12,765 bases of DNA from JBHEMK01 sp046262635 (GTDB lineage Bacteria > Actinomycetota > Thermoleophilia > Gaiellales > Gaiellaceae), in assembly GCA_046262635.1 (NCBI GenBank), contig JBHEMK010000119.1:1-12765 (forward strand). The letters are read 5' to 3'. Under the pieces are notes generated by a model. The model did no database searches. It saw nothing but the letters and a program-made list of their open reading frames with translations, and was not told the origin of the DNA. A program made the translations under genes and the position numbers. Shown piece by piece: positions 1 through 5,696 of this stretch. Numbering within the stretch: position 1 is the stretch's first letter; every line of letters starts with the position of its first letter.

Positions 1-1948
1 CGGCGACGGCCGTTGCGGTCGCGACACCCCAGTTCGTACCGGTTGCCAGGGTATTTTGCGCGTCCATCTGTGCTGCGCTCGCTTCGGCGCTCACCCTCTG
101 GTCGAGGGTGATCTGCTGTCCCGACCACTGCTGCGCAGCGAGGCCGGCCGTCGAGCCGGGGGCGACCTGCTGCGATGCGGCTTGCGCCGCCTCGGCCGTT
201 GCAGTGGCGCCCGCGTCGGCGACGATTGCGTTCGACTGGACGACCGGCGCCGTTCCGTCGTAGACGTTCGAGGCGTTGCCTTGTCGCGCGGCCGCGTCAG
301 CGCTCACTGTCTGGCCAACGGTCGCGAGCTGGCCCGCGAACGCGGAGCCGGAGCCGGTGTCCTGCGACACGGTCTGCGCGATGGAAGCATCCGCAGACGC
401 CGACGCGTCTGCGGCCGCCGCGTTCGACTGCGTGATGGTTGGGGGCTTGCCATTGGGTCCCGCGGCCGTCGACGTCGCCTCCGGAGTCGATGTCGACTGG
501 CCCGTCCACGTCCAGTCCCACTTCCAGACCCAGACGCAGCTGCAATCGATCGTCGCTGTTCGGCTCCAGTTCCAGTTCCAACTCGGCTGGTCCGGGCGAG
601 TCCAGACCCAGGTCCAGACGAACGTGCCTGGCTCGAGCTGACTCGCGTCCGACTGTTGCCCGACGGCGGGCTGCGATCCCCAGGCCCAGTCCGACGAGGT
701 GCCCCGGTTCGCCGAGACCGCACCGATCGTCGTCGAGGGCTGCCCGGCCGACGCGTCCTTCGTCCAGCCCCACGTCCAGTTCCAGATCGCCGCGTCGCCG
801 TTGCCGGCCACCGTCTTCGGCTGTGAGAGCCCGCTGCCGGGAAGGCTCACATTGACATTGGTGTCGAGGCCCGTCGTCTCGGAGTTGACGATGGTGCCAC
901 TGGAGTCCGAAGACGTTGCCGTCGAAACCGAACCCTGCGAGACCGGCCCGTCGACGCCGTCGCTCCCGACGCGGATCGATACATTCGTATTCTGCGCCCC
1001 TGTCTGCGCGGCCCTCGCGGTCGCGGTCGATGCGCCGGCTGACCCCACGACTGACCCGGCGGCACGCGCCTCGTTCGACTGCTTGACGGCGCCGTTGTCG
1101 CCGGGCGAGAGCACGCGCACCACGACGTTCGTGTTCGTCGGATTCGCCTCGGTCGCAACGGCCGTCGCCGAGGAGGTGGCGTCGGCTACGGCCTTGCTCG
1201 CTGCTGCGAGCGCTTCGTCCCGCGCAGCGTCCGCCCGGCTCTGCGCGACTGCCCGGGCCGTGTTTGCCTGAGAGACTGCACCGACTGCACCGGGGCTGTT
1301 CACCAGCACCGAGACATTCGAGTTCGACCCGTGCACCTGCGACGCCGAGCTGGAGGCAGCGACCTGCTCACACACGGCCGGGCCGCTCGAGCCGGACGGA
1401 GCCGCAGCCGCAGTTCCCTCAGGGCAGGTCGCTCCGGGCCCCTTCGTACTCCGGCCCGACTCGTGCCCCGCCTGATCGACGGCATTGAAGACCTGGGCCG
1501 ACGCGCCCGCCACGACGGCGTTGGACTGGTCGACACTGGGAGATCCTCCCGGTTTGTCAACCTGCACCGCAACGTGGTCGTTCCTCGGACTGTCCTGGGA
1601 GCCGTCCGCCGCTGCGCTCGCGCCTTGTGAGGCCTGTGCCCCTTGATCGCCAATCGGATCCGTCCTGGCCGCGGCGCTCGTCCCGCTCTCGGCGGGATTC
1701 TGGCTCGGCCTCGGCGCGACGCCGCCGCCTCCGCTCCCGGCGGCACTCGGCGTGGCATCGCTCGCGTCGGGCGTCGTTGCGGCGGGCTGGGCCGTGCTCT
1801 GGCTTGGCGCCGGAGCCGACGGGGCTGGGGGTGCGGCACTCCCGAGATCGGCCAGGCCGCCCGCAGGGAACAGAAGGACAATCGCGACGGCGACCGTCGC
1901 AACGAACGGAGCACGGAGGACGCCCATGCTTCGCAGCGGGAGCCTCAT
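1..1948 (-). CDS. Secreted repeat protein with alternating-tryptophan tract (partial, C-terminus beyond window)
   Basis: The frame is open from ATG at 1948 to base 1 (649 codons) with no stop, so the protein runs off the window. Residues 1-34 look like a signal peptide: MRLPLRS, then a hydrophobic run (about 14-32) ending near GGLA. A second in-frame ATG at 1927 is possible, but it drops the basic N-region; neither start has a clear ribosome site. Residues 38-120 are a Pro/Ala/Ser/Gly linker. Degenerate repeats follow near 126, 211, 274, 322 and 364 (N-V-x-V-x-V ... G-x-V-x-Q-S-N), with V/I-x-Q-S-N-x-A units again at 504 and 569. Each Gln-Ser-Asn is followed by an Ala/Ser-rich stretch. Residues 389-481 hold 17 Trp, mostly at every second position. 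Cys pairs occur at 175/193 and 469/471. No catalytic motif is seen. A surface or matrix protein is my inference; the family is not recognised. The gene lies downstream of, and co-directional with, the ECF sigma gene. Confidence 0.8.
   Translation of the reverse strand, partial: MRLPLRSMGVLRAPFVATVAVAIVLLFPAGGLADLGSAAPPAPSAPAPSQSTAQPAATTPDASDATPSAAGSGGGGVAPRPSQNPAESGTSAAARTDPIGDQGAQASQGASAAADGSQDSPRNDHVAVQVDKPGGSPSVDQSNAVVAGASAQVFNAVDQAGHESGRSTKGPGATCPEGTAAAAPSGSSGPAVCEQVAASSSASQVHGSNSNVSVLVNSPGAVGAVSQANTARAVAQSRADAARDEALAAASKAVADATSSATAVATEANPTNTNVVVRVLSPGDNGAVKQSNEARAAGSVVGSAGASTATARAAQTGAQNTNVSIRVGSDGVDGPVSQGSVSTATSSDSSGTIVNSETTGLDTNVNVSLPGSGLSQPKTVAGNGDAAIWNWTWGWTKDASAGQPSTTIGAVSANRGTSSDWAWGSQPAVGQQSDASQLEPGTFVWTWVWTRPDQPSWNWNWSRTATIDCSCVWVWKWDWTWTGQSTSTPEATSTAAGPNGKPPTITQSNAAAADASASADASIAQTVSQDTGSGSAFAGQLATVGQTVSADAAARQGNASNVYDGTAPVVQSNAIVADAGATATAEAAQAASQQVAPGSTAGLAAQQWSGQQITLDQRVSAEASAAQMDAQNTLATGTNWGVATATAVA
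506..784 (-). repeat. Hexanucleotide-period TGG tract encoding W-x-W-x
   Basis: On the minus strand a TGG codon recurs every six bases in five clusters: 764-784 (4 Trp), 680-688 (2), 602-616 (3), 566-580 (3) and 506-532 (5). They give motifs such as WNWTWGW and VWVWKWDWTW. The codons between the Trp vary (Asn, Thr, Val, Gly, Lys, Asp), so the regularity is kept at protein level rather than as a pure DNA microsatellite. In an extended beta-strand, alternate residues point to the same side, so this would give an all-Trp face. Confidence 0.75.
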
Positions 1949-1956
1949 CGCCGCAG

Positions 1957-1982
1957 TGGTCAGAAATCAGCCCTCTGAACCA
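1957..1982 (-). other. Leader hairpin just before the secreted-protein start
   Basis: In the minus-strand transcript, TGGT-T-CAGA pairs with TCTG-ACCA (8 bp with one bulged T) around a loop of about ten bases. The hairpin ends 8 bases before the ATG at 1948. There is no recognisable Shine-Dalgarno between it and the start, so the hairpin could influence initiation. The stem is short and could be chance. Confidence 0.3.
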
Positions 1983-2035
1983 CCCGTACCCTCTCATCAC
2001 AAGCGCGCAACGCACCCGCAAATCTGGAAGAAGAG

Positions 2036-2064
2036 AAGTTAGCGTAGTTTGCCGGGGAGATCAA
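2036..2064 (-). promoter_or_regulatory. Sigma-70-like promoter for the secreted repeat protein
   Basis: On the minus strand a -35 box TTGATC (2059-2064) and a -10 box TAACTT (2036-2041) are separated by exactly 17 bases (2042-2058). Transcription would begin near 2029, leaving a leader of about 80 bases before the ATG at 1948. The hexamers are imperfect but the spacing is ideal, and the placement in a noncoding gap fits. This suggests the gene has its own housekeeping-type promoter, separate from the sigma gene upstream. Confidence 0.45.
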
Positions 2065-2074
2065 CGCTGGAGGA

Positions 2075-2104
2075 GGGCGCAGCGCCCCCTTCCCGAAAGG
2101 GCGC
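2075..2104 (-). terminator. Possible hairpin terminator or attenuator after the sigma factor gene
   Basis: Three arms lie in a row on the plus strand: gggcgc (2075-2080), gcgccc (2082-2087) and gggcgc (2099-2104). The middle arm can pair with either neighbour, giving two mutually exclusive GC-rich stems. The site is about 170 bases past the stop of the sigma gene and just upstream of the next promoter. No T-run follows, so intrinsic termination is uncertain. Confidence 0.3.
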
Positions 2105-2275
2105 CACCACTTCCAGCTCGATGCGCCTGCGCCTTCCGGTAGAACGCGAACCCGGTCGGTGCCCGATGCGAGGACGCAGACCGCGGTCCGGGGAGTGACG
2201 ATCGCGCGGGCCTCCCGAGCCTCCGTCAGACCCGTCAGGAACCACCTTCGACGATCAACAGTGCTTCAACGCGAG

Positions 2276-2806
2276 TTAAACCGCATGACCTGCGGATCGC
2301 CACTCGTCCTCATCCCGGTGGCCCTCAGGTTCCGCGAGGACATTCCGCAGCGTCCGCAGCGCACGGTGGAGCGCAACCTCAACCGCATTCGTCTTCATCT
2401 CCAGCAGCTCGCCGATCTGCCGCGCTGTGAGATCACCGCCGTAGCGGAGCGCGAGTAGCTCTCGCTCGCGCTCATCGAGTGTCGATAGCGCGGCCGCGAG
2501 TTCGACCCTGCGCACCGCATCGCCCTCGACGTCGCCCGGCGCCGCAGATTCCGCGATGTCGTCGAGCGAAGCCGCGCGAGCGAGTGGTGCATCGGCGATG
2601 CACCGCCGGGCGATACCAATCAACCAGGCAGCGGCGTCGCCACGCCGCGAGTCGAAGCTGCTGCGATAACGCAGCGCGCGCTCGAACGTCTCCGAGGTTA
2701 TGTCCTCGGCATCGGGACCCTCTCCCACACGGTAGGCGACGTACGCGTAGACGCGCCGGATCAACGGCTCGGGATTCGCAAACGGATCGCCCTTGAGCAG
2801 CACCAC
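2276..2806 (-). CDS. ECF-type RNA polymerase sigma factor
   Basis: This is a group 4 (extracytoplasmic function) sigma factor, about 176 residues from the GTG at 2806, typical for the family. Sigma region 2 spans about residues 11-70 and includes AEDITSETFERAL (33-45), the core-binding and -10 recognition part. Region 4 spans about 107-156 with the helix-turn-helix LTARQIGELLEMKTNAVEVA, which binds the -35 element. No region 3 lies between them, as expected for ECF factors. The frame stays open to 2974, adding 56 residues that do not resemble the family. TTG at 2812, with GGAAG five bases upstream, is another candidate start. No anti-sigma gene follows, so how it is held inactive is not visible. 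It is divergent from the polysaccharide operon and co-directional with the secreted-protein gene, either of which it might control; that is inference. Confidence 0.88.
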   Translation of the reverse strand: MVLLKGDPFANPEPLIRRVYAYVAYRVGEGPDAEDITSETFERALRYRSSFDSRRGDAAAWLIGIARRCIADAPLARAASLDDIAESAAPGDVEGDAVRRVELAAALSTLDERERELLALRYGGDLTARQIGELLEMKTNAVEVALHRALRTLRNVLAEPEGHRDEDEWRSAGHAV

Positions 2807-3043
2807 TGACAACCGTACTTCCGCCTGCCCGAGGATGCCACGGACCCACGACTGCCGCGGCTGACACCGCTGCGGCCACGCCCCGCTGACCACAAAGAAG
2901 CGGTCCCAGAGCCTCCGAGAGCCGGCACGCTGCTCACGTCCAGTATCCCTCGAACAGACCACGAGCCGGTACACGGGACGACTCGATCACTGCACCGGCC
3001 TACGCCTACGAGTGACGGCCGTTGCCGCTGTCGCCGGTGGCGC

Positions 3044-3072
3044 TTTACATGGGGCGCGAACTATCCTAATCT
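3044..3072 (+). promoter_or_regulatory. Sigma-70-like promoter of the polysaccharide operon
   Basis: A -35 box TTTACA (3044-3049) and a -10 box TAATCT (3067-3072) are separated by 17 bases. Transcription would start near 3079, within the inverted repeat, giving a leader of about 33 bases before the ATT at 3112. Position, spacing and the AT-richness of both boxes in a GC-rich background support the call. No typical ECF -35 element (GGAAC-like) is obvious here. Confidence 0.5.
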
Positions 3073-3077
3073 GCCAC

Positions 3078-3093
3078 CTAGCCAAACGGCTAG
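3078..3093 (+). promoter_or_regulatory. Inverted repeat at the predicted transcription start (operator or 5' hairpin)
   Basis: CTAGCC (3078-3083) and GGCTAG (3088-3093) form a perfect 6-bp inverted repeat around AAAC. It sits right at the predicted start site and five bases before the Shine-Dalgarno run. It could be an operator for a dimeric regulator, or a hairpin at the very 5' end of the mRNA that affects stability or ribosome access. Confidence 0.4.
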
Positions 3094-3097
3094 CATC

Positions 3098-3106
3098 GGG
3101 GAGGGG
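3098..3106 (+). promoter_or_regulatory. Strong ribosome binding site that points to an ATT start
   Basis: GGGGAGGGG contains GGAGG at 3100-3104, followed by seven bases and then ATT at 3112. The spacing is optimal. No ATG, GTG or TTG lies in a usable frame at that distance, so this site decides the start of the kinase gene. Confidence 0.6.
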
Positions 3107-3111
3107 ACAAA

Positions 3112-4755
3112 ATTCACCCAGGCGAGGCTCTGCGGCCAGGGGAGCAAGGCTCTTCGCTGCGGGCGTATTTGCGGGTGGTCCGTCGCCGAAAGTGGATCAT
3201 CCTCCAGGCGGTCATCCTCGTTCCACTCGCCGCAGTGGCCTTCTCCTTGCGGCAGGAGCACATGTACCAGGCATCGGCCCAGGTGCTGCTCAGCAACCAG
3301 AACCTCGCGAACGCGCTGACGGGGACGCAGCAGTCCTCAGGCGTCAGCCTGCAGGCCGATCGGGTTGCGCAGACACAGGCCGACCTGGCGCGCGTGCCGG
3401 AGGTCGCGAGCAACACTCTCACGGCCGTCGGCCTCCACCGGTCGCCGAGCAATCTGATCGGCCACTCGAGTGTAACTGCAAAGCAGAACGCGGATCTGCT
3501 CCAGTTTTCGGTCACCGACCATGACCCGGCGCTTGCAGCTCGCCTCGCGACGGCGTACGCGAGGGAGTTCGTCAAGTACCGCGAGCAGCTCGACACCGCT
3601 GCGCTGCAGCGCGCTCGCCGCGAGGTGCAGCAGAAGACCGCCGCGTTGCGTGACAAGCGTGGTTCGCTCTTCCAGAGCCTCGTCGAGAAGGACCAGGAGC
3701 TCGCAACGATGGAGGCGCTGCAGACCTCCAACGCGTCGGTCGTGCAGAACGCCTCCGGCGCCGTCCAGATACAGCCGAGGCCCGTGCGAAACGGAGTCCT
3801 CGGCTTCGCGCTCGGGCTGGTGCTCGGCGTCGGGCTCGCATTCCTGTGGGAGGCGCTCGACACGCGGGTGCGGAGCGCGGAGGAGATCGGCGAGCGGCTT
3901 GGCCTCCCGTTGCTCGCCCGCCTGCCCGAGCCGCCGGGCCAGCTGCGCAAGGAGGAGCAGCTAGCGATGCTGGTCGAGCCGCACGGCGGCGGCGCCGAGG
4001 CTTTCCGGATGCTACGCACGAACCTCGAGTTCGTCCGGCTCGGCCGTGAGGCGAAGACGATCATGCTCACGAGTTCCGTCGAGCAGGAGGGGAAGTCGAC
4101 AACGGTCGCGAACCTCGCAGTTGCGCTCGCGCACGCGGGGCAGCGCGTCGCGCTCGTCGATCTCGACCTGCGCCGACCGTTCCTCGACCACTTCTTCGAC
4201 CTGCGCGATCGGCGCGGGCTGACACAGGTTGCGATCGGGCAGACAGCGCTGGAGGAGGCGCTGATCCCGGTCGCGATCGCCAACCCCACCGCGAGCCCGG
4301 GCCCGCGGGCGATCGTGGGAAACGGGGGCGGGCATGTAACAGTCAAGAGTCGGCCGGCCCTGCCAATGCTGAACGTCGGCAGCCTGCACGTGCTCGTCGC
4401 CGGCCCAATCCCGCCGAACGCAGGCGAGTTCGTGGGCTCGAACGCCCTCGCCGAAATCCTGCGCGAGCTTCGCAGTCGCTTCGACACGGTGCTGATCGAC
4501 GCGCCCCCGTCGCTGCAGGTCGGCGACGCGATGGCGCTGTCGGCGAACGTCGACGCGCTCATGGTCGTGACGCGGATGAACATCGTCCGGCGGCCGATGC
4601 TGAACGAGCTCAGGCGCCTGCTCGACTCGACCACGGCCCAAACTCTCGGCTTCGTCGTCACCGGCGCCGAGAGCGAGGAGGGCTACGGCTACGGTGGCGG
4701 CTACTACTACGGTTCGTATCTGCGGCGGGAGGAGCAGGTGCGAGTCACGAAATGA
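3112..4755 (+). CDS. Polysaccharide chain-length determinant / BY-type tyrosine kinase fusion (Wzz/Wzc-like)
   Basis: This membrane protein controls polymer chain length and autophosphorylates on tyrosine. Numbering is from an ATT start at 3112 (547 residues). The Wzz N-terminus SLRAYLRVVRRRKW leads into TM1 (about 28-46). An external coiled-coil-like region lies at about 160-204, then a proline motif near 222 and TM2 (about 228-247). The cytoplasmic kinase has Walker A at 323-331 (EQEGKSTT, Lys328), Walker A' LVDLDLRRP (348-356), Walker B VLIDAPP (460-466) and a Tyr cluster (525-536) with six Tyr in twelve residues, the usual autophosphorylation site. About 60 residues between A' and the GPIPPNAGE segment are longer than in compact homologues. 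The first conventional start, TTG at 3169, has no Shine-Dalgarno and would cut off the conserved SLRAYL part. It is first in the operon, and its stop overlaps the next ATG. Confidence 0.9.
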   Translation: MHPGEALRPGEQGSSLRAYLRVVRRRKWIILQAVILVPLAAVAFSLRQEHMYQASAQVLLSNQNLANALTGTQQSSGVSLQADRVAQTQADLARVPEVASNTLTAVGLHRSPSNLIGHSSVTAKQNADLLQFSVTDHDPALAARLATAYAREFVKYREQLDTAALQRARREVQQKTAALRDKRGSLFQSLVEKDQELATMEALQTSNASVVQNASGAVQIQPRPVRNGVLGFALGLVLGVGLAFLWEALDTRVRSAEEIGERLGLPLLARLPEPPGQLRKEEQLAMLVEPHGGGAEAFRMLRTNLEFVRLGREAKTIMLTSSVEQEGKSTTVANLAVALAHAGQRVALVDLDLRRPFLDHFFDLRDRRGLTQVAIGQTALEEALIPVAIANPTASPGPRAIVGNGGGHVTVKSRPALPMLNVGSLHVLVAGPIPPNAGEFVGSNALAEILRELRSRFDTVLIDAPPSLQVGDAMALSANVDALMVVTRMNIVRRPMLNELRRLLDSTTAQTLGFVVTGAESEEGYGYGGGYYYGSYLRREEQVRVTK

Positions 4756-5696
4756 GGCCGGCGCGGATCCTCGTTGCCGACCGGATGGCGATCTTCCGGG
4801 CCTGCGGGTTCAGGTTTCTCCTGAGCGGAAGCGAGTCCGGGGTAACACGAGCCGGGCTCGCGGGAGAGGCACGACCGGCGCGACACGCGGCCGGAGCTAG
4901 CGCTGATCGCTGCCAGCTTTCCGCCGGAGGGCACGTTCACGGTCGTGGCGTTGCTCACCTGCCGCCGCAACTGCGTGCCGATCGTTTGGTGCCAGACGCC
5001 GAGCAGCGAAGAGGTTCTCGATGCGGTACGCGCCGGCGCGCGCAGCTGCCTGCGCAAGAAGAGTTCCGGCGTCGACTCGTGTGCGCCTGGCTGGACGCGG
5101 CGCACGGCGATACGCCCTTCTCGCACGAGCTCGTGACGCTGGTGATCGACGCGCTGCACGGGCTCACGGTTTGCGCCCGCGCCTGCCGACGGCGGACGCT
5201 GCTCTCGCCGCGCGATCATCCCGTGCTTGACCTGATCGCCAGCGGCGACTCGACACGCGGCATCATGGAGCTGCTTGCGGGATCCGAGTTCACCCTCGAG
5301 CGGTACGTCCGAAACACGCTCCATGAGCTCCAGCGCGGCTTTCACGGAGCGGCGTCTTACCAAGAAATTCTCGATGGGAGCGGTGACGTCAACGCGGCGC
5401 TGATCTTCGCGAGCGACACCGACCGTCCCAGCCTGCTGCACTCGCCGCGACTGCCGCAGTCGTTGTCGAGGATGACGACTACGCTGCCCAGGCGGCAACG
5501 TTCGCGCGTGCAAGAGCCGCGCTGCTACCGCACAGCTCCTTCCATCATCGTCGGCTGCGGATCTTCGGGTGAGCTGGCTGGCGCCAAAGCAGTGCCGAGA
5601 ACACATCGTGCGGGTCGATCAGACACGCGATTCGTGGAGCGTTATACAGACGAAAGGAGACACGACCATGAGTGCCGAGTCGGCCACCCTGGCTGA
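4752..5696 (+). pseudogene. Frameshifted LuxR/NarL-type response regulator remnant
   Basis: The reading frame starts at an ATGA overlap with the kinase gene and opens like a receiver domain (ILVADRMAIFRA ... FLLSG). It then loses family resemblance. The expected receiver sequence continues in the next frame: from about 4846 to 5070 that frame reads DTRPELALIAASFPPEG, then LLTCRRN, then EEVLDAVRAGARSCLRKK. Resemblance returns to the original frame from about 5073 (AWLDAAHGDTPFSHELVTLV). It then carries a LuxR-like helix-turn-helix at about 5200-5340 (LLSPRDHPVLDLIASGDSTR, then ERYVRNTLHEL). So there are two compensating frameshifts, near 4837-4846 and 5065-5075. The frame stays open to 5696 and overlaps the next gene by 29 bases, with a tail that has no recognisable features. 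Even the restored receiver lacks the usual phospho-acceptor Asp (ALIAAS). Sequencing error is the main alternative. It probably once regulated this locus. Confidence 0.68.

Larger units (their letters stand above)
1949..2275. other. Intergenic region, 327 bases, between the sigma factor gene and the secreted-protein gene
   Basis: No convincing gene is seen. The region holds the hairpins at 2075-2104, the candidate promoter at 2036-2064 and the leader hairpin at 1957-1982. One minus-strand frame is open from about 2255 to 1967, but it follows a stop, has no ATG, GTG or TTG near its beginning, and shows no recognisable motif. No anti-sigma factor is encoded here. Confidence 0.6.
2807..3111. other. 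Divergent intergenic region, 305 bases
   Basis: This gap separates the sigma factor gene (leftward) from the polysaccharide operon (rightward). Its right end carries a good promoter (3044-3072), an inverted repeat (3078-3093) and a Shine-Dalgarno (3098-3106) for the operon. The left part may instead be coding if the sigma gene starts at 2974. I see no clear promoter for the sigma gene and no small gene or RNA gene. Confidence 0.6.

Noticed and set aside
297..773. 158-codon minus-strand open frame and a second, overlapping one (304-723)
   Set aside because: Both are out of frame with the continuous 649-codon frame, have Arg-rich or random composition, and lack the signal peptide and repeat regularity.
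699..1271. 190-codon plus-strand open frame, and several others on the plus strand between 56 and 2142
   Set aside because: They lie antisense to the long minus-strand secreted protein frame, have no ribosome sites or family motifs, and reflect the high GC content.
1557..2021. 154-codon minus-strand open frame beginning MRVRCALVMRGYGW
   Set aside because: It is a shadow of the secreted protein frame and has no recognisable domain. Its Arg-rich composition is typical of a GC-rich off-frame.
2039..2245. 68-codon minus-strand open frame as a possible anti-sigma gene
   Set aside because: It has no membrane helix, no zinc-binding anti-sigma motif and no ribosome site, and its composition is Arg/Gly-rich.
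3114..4661. 515-codon minus-strand open frame opposite the kinase gene
   Set aside because: It is Ser/Arg-rich and without domains, whereas the plus strand shows a complete Wzz/BY-kinase with all motifs.
5643..5648. TATACA as an internal -10 box before the sugar transferase gene
   Set aside because: No acceptable -35 hexamer lies 16 to 18 bases upstream, and a start there would leave a leader of only about a dozen bases.
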